This document shows positions 9,645 to 18,790 of a stretch of DNA of 64,000 nucleotides, piece by piece. The stretch's first letter is position 1, and each line of letters starts with the position of its first letter. Made by a program: the position numbers and the translations under genes. Under the pieces are notes generated by a model. That model saw only the letters and a list, made by a program, of their open reading frames with translations, did no database searches and had not been told where the DNA came from. The DNA comes from an uncultured Alphaproteobacteria bacterium (GTDB lineage: Bacteria; Pseudomonadota; Alphaproteobacteria; HIMB59; GCA-002718135). The stretch lies in NCBI GenBank assembly GCA_902571865.1, contig CACGDO010000007.1, forward strand, positions 1 through 64,000, read 5' to 3'.

Positions 9645-10784
9645 TTAAACCTTTATATCATTAAAATAATTTAGTCTTCCTATGATTTCATCTCTTTCAA
9701 TATAATACCCCTGAAGATGCCTATTGCCAGAGTTTGGATCAAATTTAGTCCTCCCATGTAATACTCTTCTATTGTTAAAACAAAATATATCACCTGCCTC
9801 TAATCTAAAATCAATTTTAAATTTTTTGTTTTGAAGCATTGATGCAAAATATTGGTAGGCATCATAAAATTTTTTCATTTTTTTTGGATCAACATCAACT
9901 GCTCCCATTGCAGCCATACTAAATCTAATATCATTGAAATCATAATCTTTTGTAAGTGTTATTATTGGTGAATGAAGAATTCTGACTGCTTTTTGAGTAT
10001 AATCTGTATCTTTAAATTTTACATACGTTTGTGTTAAAATTTTAAAAACATCTTTCTCATTTTTCTTTAAATAATTTGAAACTGCAAAGCCATCTACGAC
10101 AGATGATAATCCACCATTAGCTTCATTCACTAAACAATGAAGAAACTGATAACCAGGAGCATATTCAAAATAAGGTAAGTCGGTATGATTTCTTAGTGCA
10201 TCTGCTGTATAAGCAGTGTTATTGGGGTTTGGGATATTAATTACTTCAAATGGCGTACCAAAAAATGTTTCTCTATGATGGCTTATTCTATTTAATATTC
10301 TGAATGCTGATTTTTTCCTAGTTGGAGCATTTTTAATTAAGGCAAAACCATACGTATGAAGTAAATTTAGCCATTTGCTTAAATATTTATCATTTTTAAT
10401 TACACTATTATGATCAATAATGATTTTCTTTAAATTTTTTTTAAGTTTTCCATCCCAAAAAACATAAGGTGATTGATATTTTTGTTTATTTATTTCCGTA
10501 TAACAATGATCTCGTAGCCATTTTAAATTAAATTTACTAGTATGATCACCTTCACTCCAATCAATATTGAGTTTATTTTTTTCAATTTTGTAGTTTTTAG
10601 GAAATATATTTTTACTTACAGTCAAAATATTGAATACTCTCATATTTGCAGTAGGATGTATTGCTGTTGGACAATTATCTCTTAACCACATAAAATGGAA
10701 TTTACTTTCAAAATTATCTTTCCACAAAATACTTAAGTGATCATTCTTTTTTTCTAATTTTTTTACATGATATTTACTGCTCAT
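9645..10784 (-). CDS. Gamma-butyrobetaine-hydroxylase-type 2-oxoglutarate/Fe(II) dioxygenase
   Basis: This 379-residue protein has the two-domain layout of gamma-butyrobetaine hydroxylase and trimethyllysine dioxygenase. The N-terminal domain (residues 25-100) has two W-L-R-D motifs (WLRDNCP, WLRDHC). The TauD-fold catalytic domain carries the Fe(II) facial triad as H200-x-D202 in RNHTDLPYF and His343 in VLHGRTKFD; Arg355 is the likely 2-oxoglutarate anchor. BBOX-type enzymes hydroxylate gamma-butyrobetaine to L-carnitine, and carnitine-degrading genes lie 27 kb away in this window. The same family contains TmpA, which hydroxylates 2-(trimethylammonio)ethylphosphonate, so substrate choice is open. 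The N-terminal zinc-site cysteines are only partly conserved. Confidence 0.82.
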   Translation of the reverse strand: MSSKYHVKKLEKKNDHLSILWKDNFESKFHFMWLRDNCPTAIHPTANMRVFNILTVSKNIFPKNYKIEKNKLNIDWSEGDHTSKFNLKWLRDHCYTEINKQKYQSPYVFWDGKLKKNLKKIIIDHNSVIKNDKYLSKWLNLLHTYGFALIKNAPTRKKSAFRILNRISHHRETFFGTPFEVINIPNPNNTAYTADALRNHTDLPYFEYAPGYQFLHCLVNEANGGLSSVVDGFAVSNYLKKNEKDVFKILTQTYVKFKDTDYTQKAVRILHSPIITLTKDYDFNDIRFSMAAMGAVDVDPKKMKKFYDAYQYFASMLQNKKFKIDFRLEAGDIFCFNNRRVLHGRTKFDPNSGNRHLQGYYIERDEIIGRLNYFNDIKV

Positions 10785-10834
10785 TTTAAAATATTTATAT
10801 CTGAATAAATTATCTTAGTATATTTAACAAATTA

Positions 10835-11695
10835 ATGAAATCGAAAAATAATAATCTCTTGGGAATTTCTTTCATGTTGTTGTCTATGTTTTGTCTAAGT
10901 ATAAATGATATCACGTATAAATATTTAAGCTTTCATTTTCCTGTATGGGAATCTATATTCTTCAGAGCGTTAAGTGGAAGTATTATTGCAACTTTTTTAG
11001 CAATGTATTTTGGGTTTGATAAGTTAAAAACTAAAAAACCAGTTGGACATGCTATCCGAGCCCTTTCTGCTTCTGCTTGTGTTGTATTCTATATTTACGG
11101 AATTAATCATTTAATGTTATCTGAAAATATTGCTATTGCTCATTCTGCACCCATTATTGCTGCTTTTCTTGCTGTACCAATACTTGGTGAGAGAATTGGG
11201 ATTTTTAGAACTGCTGCAATATTAATTGGTTTTATTGGTGTCTTAATAATTGTAAAGCCTGGTACTGATTTGTTTAAATTACAAACACTTTATCCTCTAA
11301 TATCTGCAGCTTTTATGGCTTCTGTTTATTTATCAACTAGATCAGTAATGAGCACTGACTCAAGTGTTGCAATTGTTTTTTATTATTCTTTTGCATTATT
11401 AATTACGTCAATAATATTTTTCCCTGATAATTTTATTATGCCAAATGGAATTCAATTAATTTTAGCTATGAGTTTAGGTGTGATGGGATCATTAGGACAT
11501 TTATTTATGTCTCAGGCAGCTAAATACGCAGATGTTGCAATAACTTCTCCCTTTGAATACTCATCTTTTATATTTGTAGGAATAATGGGATATTTAATTT
11601 ATTCTGAGGTTCCAACTTTAAGTATTTATTTAGGGGGAACAATAATTATTAGTACTGGAATATTTATAGCTTACAGAGAAAGAAAAAATAGCTAA
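10835..11695 (+). CDS. EamA-family (drug/metabolite transporter superfamily) permease
   Basis: This is a 286-residue inner-membrane protein with about ten transmembrane helices in two EamA repeats. The first repeat begins GISFMLLSMFCLSINDITYKY and contains FFRALSGS. The repeat end PILGERIGIFRTAAILIGF, with Gly-Glu before a helix, is typical of the family, and the second repeat ends in YLIYSEVPTLSIYLGG. EamA proteins export or import small metabolites by an uncertain mechanism. The gene is divergent from the 2OG oxygenase (50-base gap) and convergent with the PrpD-family gene (1-base gap), so it may export a product of either pathway; that is inference. Confidence 0.85.
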   Translation: MKSKNNNLLGISFMLLSMFCLSINDITYKYLSFHFPVWESIFFRALSGSIIATFLAMYFGFDKLKTKKPVGHAIRALSASACVVFYIYGINHLMLSENIAIAHSAPIIAAFLAVPILGERIGIFRTAAILIGFIGVLIIVKPGTDLFKLQTLYPLISAAFMASVYLSTRSVMSTDSSVAIVFYYSFALLITSIIFFPDNFIMPNGIQLILAMSLGVMGSLGHLFMSQAAKYADVAITSPFEYSSFIFVGIMGYLIYSEVPTLSIYLGGTIIISTGIFIAYRERKNS

Positions 11696-11696
11696 A

Positions 11697-13022
11697 TTAA
11701 AAAATTATTTCTTTTAAATTTTTCTTCTTATATTTTTGATTTCTAATTTTATTTAAAATATTTTTTTTACCTCCACACATTAAAAATTTATTATCTATAT
11801 CTTCGTCTTTTAAAGGGTTATTTTTTCCTCCTTTAATATGTGATATTTTTTCAATCAATATACTTCCATCATTCATTATTACTTTAATTATCTCAGGATA
11901 CTTAGGATCATAGTCTTCAAAATTATTCGGCACTTTGTAAGTGACTAGTTTAATCTTTCTAGTCATATTTAAACTTTTTTTATTTTTGTAAATATTTAAA
12001 CTACTTAAATCAAATTTACCATTAATGAGAGCGGTTGCTAAACAATAACTCAATGAAAATCTAGCTTCAGTAGAATTTTTAGGTATATGAAATTTTGATA
12101 CTCTGAACCAAGGTTCTGGAAACTCAATTGTAATAGATTTAATATTTTTTTTTATAAAAATTTTTTTATTTAAAATTAATCCTCCTTGTATTACTCTTTG
12201 TGAATAACTACAAACTGGCCAAAACTTAATGAAATTTGGAAATTTAATTATTGCATTTCCTAAATCTGATCTTTTAAAATTATCATTTAATTTTTTAGAA
12301 AATTTACTACCATACAATTCAATAAACCCTCTCTCAATATTCCAAATATCTTGATTAGCTGTCCCTCCATTTTTTGCTAGTAAGGCTGATTGTACCCCTG
12401 CTTGTGCGGCAAACCCTATATGAAAAGCTTTTGTATCTTTTCCGAATTGTTGTTTTAAACCAGATGAAAAACTTGTTGCAATAGAAATTGCATTTGCCAT
12501 TTGATCTGCATTTAATTTTAACACTTTAGATACTGCTGCAGCAGTTCCAACCACGCCTATTGTATTTGCTGAATGCCATCCTTTATAATAATGATCATAG
12601 CTAAGTGCTTGTCCTAATTTTATTATTAATTCATATCCTACTACCCATCCCTGATATGTTTCCTCAATTGAGATGTTTTTCATTTGAGCAATAGATATTA
12701 GAGCTGAAAAAATTGGCGCACTAGGATGAGATCCTGCTACATATTCGTAATCATCAAAGTCTATAGACGCTGATCTGACTCCATGTAAAAAACATGCAGC
12801 AGAAATAGATAATTTTTTTCCTCCTCCAAAAATCATTATTTTTCCTGAATTATTATTTTCTAAACAGTACTTTAAGGCAACCTTTGATTGTTTTTCTTTA
12901 ACACCTGATATTATGCAAGCTAAAGTATCTATAAATGCATTTTCTGCTCTTTTATAAGTTAACTTATTGATATTAATTTTTTTTTGTGATGCCCAATTAC
13001 AAAATTTTTTATGAAAACTCAT
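11697..13022 (-). CDS. MmgE/PrpD family protein
   Basis: This 441-residue protein of the MmgE/PrpD family includes 2-methylcitrate dehydratase and cis-aconitate decarboxylase. Family features are the early A-x-x-x-x-D-T-L-A-C segment (AFIDTLACIISG), SASIDFDDYEYVAGSHPSAP around residues 80-97 with the conserved D-D and HPSAP, and YKGWHSANTIGV near residue 145. The family is broad and substrate specificity cannot be read from these motifs. No methylcitrate synthase or lyase is nearby, so a PrpD role is unlikely. It follows the HTD2-type dehydratase with a 4-base overlap, so the two probably act on related dicarboxylic or branched intermediates. Confidence 0.82.
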   Translation of the reverse strand: MSFHKKFCNWASQKKININKLTYKRAENAFIDTLACIISGVKEKQSKVALKYCLENNNSGKIMIFGGGKKLSISAACFLHGVRSASIDFDDYEYVAGSHPSAPIFSALISIAQMKNISIEETYQGWVVGYELIIKLGQALSYDHYYKGWHSANTIGVVGTAAAVSKVLKLNADQMANAISIATSFSSGLKQQFGKDTKAFHIGFAAQAGVQSALLAKNGGTANQDIWNIERGFIELYGSKFSKKLNDNFKRSDLGNAIIKFPNFIKFWPVCSYSQRVIQGGLILNKKIFIKKNIKSITIEFPEPWFRVSKFHIPKNSTEARFSLSYCLATALINGKFDLSSLNIYKNKKSLNMTRKIKLVTYKVPNNFEDYDPKYPEIIKVIMNDGSILIEKISHIKGGKNNPLKDEDIDNKFLMCGGKKNILNKIRNQKYKKKNLKEIIF

Positions 13023-13837
13023 TTTTTATATTTTGCAATCATTGTAATTTCTTGTTTTTCATTAAGAATTCTTCCAATAATTTCATCATCTTGATTTTTA
13101 CCAATTTCTACAAAGAAATTATTATTATATACAAGAGGTGCTGTGGCTTTATATTCAAAAGAATTGAACTCAATCTCATTTTTTCTTGCAAGATTTAAAA
13201 GATAAGTTGCTTGAAGAGGTGCATGGACTAATAATCCCATATGGCCCTCATAATTTTTTGTATAATCATTATCATAATGAATCTTATGTCCATTAAAAGT
13301 TAAAGCAGAATATCTAAATAGCAAAGTTGATGAACTAAAAATTTCTACTTTATCAATTAACTTTAATTCATCTTTTATTTTATAAGTAATGGCGTTCTTA
13401 TTTATTTTTTCTCTATAAACAGCAGTTTGATCCTCTGATACTATTAATTTATTTTTATTTAAATATTCATGATTAATATTAACAAAACATAGATTTCCTG
13501 ATCTACCTTCTTTAAATTCAATACTTGAAATTGTTGAATTCTTTTTAATTTCAGATCCAATTTCAAATTCATGAAATATTTTTATTTTACCACCAGCCCA
13601 CATTCTAATTTTATAAGGTAACTTAGGTAAGAAAATTCCTAATTTTGTATTTCCATCTTTGTCTAGATCATTTATTGAAGCTACATCTGGGCATAAGCAT
13701 AAAAAAACTCCCTCTGGCACACTTTGATTACTTAAACATTTTTGATCGATTGTTTTTTTTAAATGATCAACTAATCGAGGACTAATAATATCACTTCTTG
13801 AAATTTTCTTTCCAATCCAATCTTTGTAATTATTCAT
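13019..13837 (-). CDS. HTD2/MaoC-type acyl-CoA hydratase (mesaconyl-C4-CoA hydratase-like)
   Basis: This 272-residue protein has a double hotdog layout. An N-terminal FAS1-like dehydratase domain (residues 1-150) includes LPYKIRMWAGGKIKIF and EGRSGNLCFVNINHEY, and ends with the conserved E-D-Q-T-A-V-Y-R segment. A C-terminal MaoC-like half contains FNGHKIHYDNDYTK (H-x-x-H plus acidic residue) and GLLVHAPLQATYLL. Characterised members of this group hydrate mesaconyl-C4-CoA or itaconyl-CoA. It is first of a two-gene minus-strand unit with the MmgE/PrpD gene and divergent from the GMC oxidoreductase, with about 60 AT-rich bases between. Confidence 0.78.
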   Translation of the reverse strand: MNNYKDWIGKKISRSDIISPRLVDHLKKTIDQKCLSNQSVPEGVFLCLCPDVASINDLDKDGNTKLGIFLPKLPYKIRMWAGGKIKIFHEFEIGSEIKKNSTISSIEFKEGRSGNLCFVNINHEYLNKNKLIVSEDQTAVYREKINKNAITYKIKDELKLIDKVEIFSSSTLLFRYSALTFNGHKIHYDNDYTKNYEGHMGLLVHAPLQATYLLNLARKNEIEFNSFEYKATAPLVYNNNFFVEIGKNQDDEIIGRILNEKQEITMIAKYKK

Positions 13838-13897
13838 ATTTTATATACTCGAGTTTACTTATAAATTAATAATTAGTATAATTTATATTTTTAAAAA

Positions 13898-15535
13898 ATG
13901 AAAAAAACATTTGACTATATAATAGCAGGAGGAGGTTCTGCTGGCTGTACATTAGCATCAAGATTATCTGAAAATAAAGATATAAAGGTATTACTAATAG
14001 AAGCAGGAGGGTCAGGAAAAAGTTTATTCACTCAAATGCCCGGTGGTAACGGATATATTTTTGGAAATCCTAAATTTGATTGGGGTTTTGAGTCAACACC
14101 TCAGCCATCTTTAAATAATAGAAAAATTTTATACCCTAGAGGTAAAGGACTAGGGGGATCCTCTCTTTTAAACGGTATGATTTACATGAGAGGTGCTCCA
14201 GGTGATTTTAATAGATGGAGACAAAAGGGCTTAGAGGGTTGGTCATATAATGATGTATTACCATATTTCAAAAGATCTGCTTCAGCTTTCCATAGAGAAA
14301 AAAATGAATATCACTCTCATTCAGGTCCTTTAAAGCTTACACCAGCTGGTAATTACAATTCCATCGATAAAGCATTTATTAATGCATGTGTTGAAGCTGG
14401 GGCAGAAATTAATAATGATTTTTACAATGGCAATCTAAATGGAGTAGGCCGATATGATGTTAAAGTATGGAATGGAAAAAGACAATCCTCTGCAGAAGCT
14501 TATTTAAAATTTAAACCTAGCAACTTAACAATTTATAAAAATACATCTGTAATAAAAATTTTAATTGAGAAAAATAAAGCTAAAGGATTACTTTTATCAA
14601 ATGGTGAAGTTTATGCATCATCAGAGGTAATATTATCTTTAGGAGCATTCGGTAGTCCGAAATGTTTAATGTTGTCAGGAATTGGCCCAGAAGAACATTT
14701 AAAAGAAAAAAATATAGAATTATTAATTAACTTACCTGGAGTAGGTGAAAACCTTCACGATCATCCTGTTATGCCAATGAATTGGGGTTTTCAAAACAAC
14801 AATTTAAGTTTCTCTAAATATCAAAGGATCGATAAAGCTATTATTGTGGGATTAAAATATATTTTATTTAAACAAGGATTAGCTGCAGCTCCTTTTTGGT
14901 CAACAAATCTATTTCATGCAATAAGAGAAAAAGATATGCCTGAAATACAAGTGTTCATGACACCTATGTGTTTTAAAGAAGAAAAAGATAACTGGTCTAT
15001 GAGTTTAGATAATTTATTAAATTTTGGTTCATTATTTTTTTCTAGAGGTAAAAAAGCTTTTCCAGGATTACACTTTCAAATTAATTTATTAAGACCAAAG
15101 AGCACAGGAAGTGTAAAACTTAAAAGTTCAAATCCTAATGATGAACTTAATATAAATCCAAATTGGTTCATCGATCCATCTGATATGGAAGATATGATAG
15201 AAGGGATAAAGCATACAAGAGAAGTATTGTCAAAACCCAGTTTAGCAAAAATTGTTTCGGAAGAATTACTTCCAGGAAAAAAAATTAAAAGCGACCAGGA
15301 TTTAAAAGAGTCAGTTCGAAATCATGTACAAACTGGCCATCATCCTGCATCTACTTGCGCAATGGGTTCAAGTAATAACAAAATGGCTGTACTTGATAAT
15401 CAGCTTAAAGTCAGAGGAATAGACAATCTGAGAGTAGTAGACGCTTCTTCTTTCCCAGATATGATTAGTGGAAATATAAATGCATCTGTAATTATGTTAG
15501 CAGAAAAAGCATCAGATATGATATTAAAAAATTAA
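13898..15535 (+). CDS. GMC-family FAD oxidoreductase
   Basis: This 545-residue flavoenzyme of the glucose-methanol-choline family oxidises an alcohol to an aldehyde. The N-terminal dinucleotide fold has AGGGSAGCTLASRLSE followed by LLIEAGG, and the GMC signature is PRGKGLGGSSLLNGMIYMRG near residue 90. The catalytic pair is His481/His482 in TGHHPAS and Asn528 in SGNINAS. It is followed by an aldehyde dehydrogenase 49 bases downstream and then a fatty-acid-hydroxylase-family gene, so the likely route is alcohol to aldehyde to acid. Choline dehydrogenase is one family member, but the final motif (GHHPASTCAMG) differs from the choline type. Confidence 0.88.
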   Translation: MKKTFDYIIAGGGSAGCTLASRLSENKDIKVLLIEAGGSGKSLFTQMPGGNGYIFGNPKFDWGFESTPQPSLNNRKILYPRGKGLGGSSLLNGMIYMRGAPGDFNRWRQKGLEGWSYNDVLPYFKRSASAFHREKNEYHSHSGPLKLTPAGNYNSIDKAFINACVEAGAEINNDFYNGNLNGVGRYDVKVWNGKRQSSAEAYLKFKPSNLTIYKNTSVIKILIEKNKAKGLLLSNGEVYASSEVILSLGAFGSPKCLMLSGIGPEEHLKEKNIELLINLPGVGENLHDHPVMPMNWGFQNNNLSFSKYQRIDKAIIVGLKYILFKQGLAAAPFWSTNLFHAIREKDMPEIQVFMTPMCFKEEKDNWSMSLDNLLNFGSLFFSRGKKAFPGLHFQINLLRPKSTGSVKLKSSNPNDELNINPNWFIDPSDMEDMIEGIKHTREVLSKPSLAKIVSEELLPGKKIKSDQDLKESVRNHVQTGHHPASTCAMGSSNNKMAVLDNQLKVRGIDNLRVVDASSFPDMISGNINASVIMLAEKASDMILKN

Positions 15536-15584
15536 TTAATCACAAATAAGTTGACCAATGAAAATATTTAAGTTTAAATAAATT

Positions 15585-17057
15585 ATGTCTGAAATTCAAA
15601 CCTACAAATTTTATGCAGGAAATAGATGGCATAAACCTTCTTCTGAAAAATATTTTGAAAGTGAAGATCCATCTATAGGTAAAGTATGGGCAAAGGTCCC
15701 TGACTGTAATGAAAAAGATATTAATCTTGCAGTATCATCTGCTAAACAGGCTTATTATGAAGGCCCTTATGGCAAAATGCATCCAGCAGAAAGAGGGAGA
15801 ATGTTGACTAGAATTGGAGATGTTATTGCTAAAAATGCAGAACGTATTGGTCAAATAGAAACTAAAGACAACGGCAAACTTCCAAAAAATATCACTCCTT
15901 CTTTAACCAGCTGGCAGACTGAGAGTTTTTATTATTATGCAGGTATGTGTGACAAGTATGAAGGTAGATTGATACCTTCAGAGGTTCCAAATATGCATAA
16001 TTATTTAAAATGGGAACCATTTGGAGTTGTTGCACTTATTCTTCCTTGGAACTCACCAATTGGAACATTAATCTGGAAATTAGCTCCAGCAATAGCAGCT
16101 GGCAATACTGTTGTAATTAAACCTTCAGAAAGAGCATCATGCTCTACATTAGAGTTAATGAAAATTTTAGAAGAAGCCGATCTACCAGAAGGTTTGATTA
16201 ATGTTGTTACTGGTTTTGGCCCTACAACCGGAGCAACTCTTATTGAACATCAAGATGTTAGGATGATAAGTTTTACAGGCGGAACAAAAGGTGGGAGTGC
16301 AGCAAGTTTAAGTGCATCGAAAAATGTTAAACCAATCATTATGGAGCTAGGAGGAAAATCACCACAAATTATATTTAAAGATGCTGATTTAACTTTATCA
16401 GTAAATGGAGTTGTTTCGGGTATCTTTCCAGTTTCAGGTCATAGCTGTATTTCGGGATCAAGAATATTAGTCCATAAAGATATAAAAGATAAATTTACTC
16501 AAAATTTATTAGAAGTTGTTAAAAAGGCTAAAGTTGGTCATCCAAATGATACTGCAACACAAATAGGACCTATAGCAAATAAAGAGCAATATGATTTTAT
16601 TTTATCTAAAATAGAAGCGGCTCAAAAAAGAGGTTTAAAATTATTAATTGATGGAAGAAAAGAACAAAAATCTGAAGGGTACTATATTGGGCCAACTATT
16701 TTTGATAATGTTCCAAATGAAGATGATTTAGCTCAAAATGAAGTATTTGGACCAGTTGCCTCATTACAATCTTGGGATAATGAAGATGAAGTAATTAAAA
16801 TTGCAAACGATACTATTTATGGACTTGCAGCAGGTATTTGGACTAAGGATACTAATAAAGCTATACGTTTAGCGGATAAGATAGAGGCTGGAACTGTTTA
16901 TATAAATAATTATTTTAATGCTTCTACTCAATCTCCAGTTGGAGGTTTCAAGCAATCAGGATACGGTCGAGAAAATGGATGGGAGGGAATGCAAAGTTAC
17001 ATGCAGACCAAATCTACATGGTTAGCAACTAATCCTTCTCAACCAGATCCATTTTAA
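15585..17057 (+). CDS. NAD(P)-dependent aldehyde dehydrogenase
   Basis: This is a 490-residue ALDH-superfamily enzyme. The cofactor region has LPWNSPIG near residue 153 and IKPSERAS near 178. The general base is Glu254 in MELGGKSP and the nucleophile is Cys288 in SGHSCISGSR. The end has NNYFNASTQSPVGGFKQSGYGRE in two conserved stretches. It lies between a GMC oxidoreductase and a fatty-acid-hydroxylase-family gene, with one base to the latter, and probably oxidises the aldehyde produced by the GMC enzyme. It is clearly a different ALDH subgroup from the gene at 8213. Confidence 0.88.
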   Translation: MSEIQTYKFYAGNRWHKPSSEKYFESEDPSIGKVWAKVPDCNEKDINLAVSSAKQAYYEGPYGKMHPAERGRMLTRIGDVIAKNAERIGQIETKDNGKLPKNITPSLTSWQTESFYYYAGMCDKYEGRLIPSEVPNMHNYLKWEPFGVVALILPWNSPIGTLIWKLAPAIAAGNTVVIKPSERASCSTLELMKILEEADLPEGLINVVTGFGPTTGATLIEHQDVRMISFTGGTKGGSAASLSASKNVKPIIMELGGKSPQIIFKDADLTLSVNGVVSGIFPVSGHSCISGSRILVHKDIKDKFTQNLLEVVKKAKVGHPNDTATQIGPIANKEQYDFILSKIEAAQKRGLKLLIDGRKEQKSEGYYIGPTIFDNVPNEDDLAQNEVFGPVASLQSWDNEDEVIKIANDTIYGLAAGIWTKDTNKAIRLADKIEAGTVYINNYFNASTQSPVGGFKQSGYGRENGWEGMQSYMQTKSTWLATNPSQPDPF

Positions 17058-17058
17058 A

Positions 17059-17994
17059 ATGAGTTTAAAAAATCGTCATGAATGGAATTGGAAACCAACT
17101 TTACCAATTGAATTATCACCAATATTAGATTGGCCACCAAACTTTTTATTGCTTTACAAATGGCTAGCTTCTTATTGGCTTCACATTAGTTCAATTATAA
17201 TTGAAGTTTTACTTGCTATATTTATATTCTATTTGTTTCACCCATCTGCTGAAGAAATGAAAAACTTTTCTTTTTCGTGGATTTCACAGTTATGGATTAG
17301 AAATTGTATTCTAATTACTCTTGTTGCCGGTTCTCTACACTTTTGGTTTTATTACTTAAAAGGACAAAGCAAAAAACTAAAATTTGAAAAAAAATTTATA
17401 GATGAAAAAGTAAAAAAATTTACTTTCAATAATCAACTTTTTGATAATATTTTTTGGACAATTATAAGTGGCGTTACTATTTGGACAATATTTGAAAGTT
17501 TTTATTTTTGGGCAGCAAGTAATGATATCGTTCCTATCATGTTTTGGTATGATAACCCTTTTTGGTATGGAATATTTTTTATTATAATTCCTATTTGGTC
17601 TAGTGCGCACTTTTATATTATTCATCGATTATTGCATTATACTTTTCTTTATAAAACTGTTCACAATTTACATCATAGAAATATAAGTCCAGGACCTTGG
17701 AGTGGTATATCTATGCATCCTATCGAACATATTTTATACTTTTCAACTGTAGTTATACATTTTGTTGTTCCTTCAAGTCCAATACATGTGCTTTTTCATT
17801 TTTATCAACAAGGATTAAATCCAGCTTTTAGCCATTCAGGTTTTGATAGTATCGTGATCAAAGATAAAAAAAGACTAAAAGCAGGTGATTTCTTTCACCA
17901 ACTTCACCACCGATACTTTAATTGTAATTATGGAACTATAGAAATGCCATGGGATAGATTTTTTGGAACTTTTAATGATGGTACAAAAAAATAA
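17059..17994 (+). CDS. Fatty acid hydroxylase / sterol desaturase superfamily protein
   Basis: This 311-residue membrane protein has four or five hydrophobic segments and the histidine boxes that bind a non-haem di-iron centre: H184 followed by HRLLH (189-193), HNLHH (202-206), a middle MHPIEH, and HQLHH (280-284). The superfamily includes C-5 sterol desaturases, carotene hydroxylases and lipid hydroxylases, which insert oxygen into or desaturate a lipid-like substrate. The gene starts one base after the aldehyde dehydrogenase stop, so it is in the same operon as the GMC and ALDH genes. The trio could successively hydroxylate and oxidise one substrate, but the order and substrate are inference. 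Confidence 0.85.
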   Translation: MSLKNRHEWNWKPTLPIELSPILDWPPNFLLLYKWLASYWLHISSIIIEVLLAIFIFYLFHPSAEEMKNFSFSWISQLWIRNCILITLVAGSLHFWFYYLKGQSKKLKFEKKFIDEKVKKFTFNNQLFDNIFWTIISGVTIWTIFESFYFWAASNDIVPIMFWYDNPFWYGIFFIIIPIWSSAHFYIIHRLLHYTFLYKTVHNLHHRNISPGPWSGISMHPIEHILYFSTVVIHFVVPSSPIHVLFHFYQQGLNPAFSHSGFDSIVIKDKKRLKAGDFFHQLHHRYFNCNYGTIEMPWDRFFGTFNDGTKK

Positions 17995-17998
17995 GAAA

Positions 17999-18790
17999 TT
18001 ATTCTTTCCAATTTGGTTCTCGTTTTTCTAAAAAAGCATCAATGCCTTCCTTGGAATCATCATGTAACATATTCTCTGTCATTACATTTGAAGTAAAAGT
18101 ATATGCGTCTTCTAAATTCATATCTTTTTGTTTGTAAAAAGCTTCTTTACCAATTTTAATAGTATTAGAAGATTTAGAGGATATTTTTTTTGCTATTTGA
18201 AAAACTTTTTCTTTTAAACTATCTTCTTCAAAAACATCGTTTATTAAACCAATCCTTAATGCTTTATTTGCATTTATAAGATCTCCAGTAAGAAGCATTT
18301 CCATTGCTTGCTTTTTACCTACAGTTCTTGATAATGGAACCATTGGTGTAGAGCAAAATAATCCAATATTAACACCAGGAGTTGCATATTTTGCTCTACT
18401 ACTTGAGTAAGCTAAATCACAGCTAGAAATTAACTGACAGCCTGCTGCAGTAGCAATACCATCAACCATAGCTATAATTGGTTTATTATTTTTATTAATC
18501 TTCAACATAAGTTGAGAGCACATTTGAAATATTTTTTTAAAATAGCTTTCACCTTTGTCATTTTGCAATCTTTGTGAATTTAAATCTTTTAAATTATGTC
18601 CAGCGCAAAAAATATTACCTTTTGATGATAAAATAATTACTTTTAATTCATTATCTTTATCAGCAATGTCTAGTGCTGATGTTAATTCATTGATCATGTT
18701 TTCACTTAAAGTATTTTGGTTTTTTTGATCATTAAGAATAATATTAAAAATATTATTATTTTTTTCAGTTAATATTAGATTAAAATTCAT
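17999..18790 (-). CDS. Crotonase-fold protein, ECHDC3-like (enoyl-CoA hydratase family)
   Basis: This 263-residue crotonase-superfamily protein has oxyanion-hole segments at FCAGHNLKDL and GIATAAGCQLI. The positions that hold the two catalytic glutamates in true enoyl-CoA hydratase appear changed: Gln in AGCQL and Gly in TPGVNIGLFCSTP. That pattern, with ATAAGCQL and TPGVNIGLFCSTP, matches what I know of the ECHDC3 subgroup, whose reaction is not established. It is last in an operon with OsmC and a DmdA-like demethylase, zero bases after OsmC. In other marine bacteria DMSP demethylation uses a crotonase (DmdD), but the missing glutamates argue against a simple DmdD role. Confidence 0.8.
   Translation of the reverse strand: MNFNLILTEKNNNIFNIILNDQKNQNTLSENMINELTSALDIADKDNELKVIILSSKGNIFCAGHNLKDLNSQRLQNDKGESYFKKIFQMCSQLMLKINKNNKPIIAMVDGIATAAGCQLISSCDLAYSSSRAKYATPGVNIGLFCSTPMVPLSRTVGKKQAMEMLLTGDLINANKALRIGLINDVFEEDSLKEKVFQIAKKISSKSSNTIKIGKEAFYKQKDMNLEDAYTFTSNVMTENMLHDDSKEGIDAFLEKREPNWKE

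Noticed and set aside
11697-13022. 2-methylcitrate dehydratase (PrpD) of the methylcitrate cycle
   Set aside because: No prpB or prpC is nearby and the partner is an HTD2-type hydratase; only the broad MmgE/PrpD family is supported.
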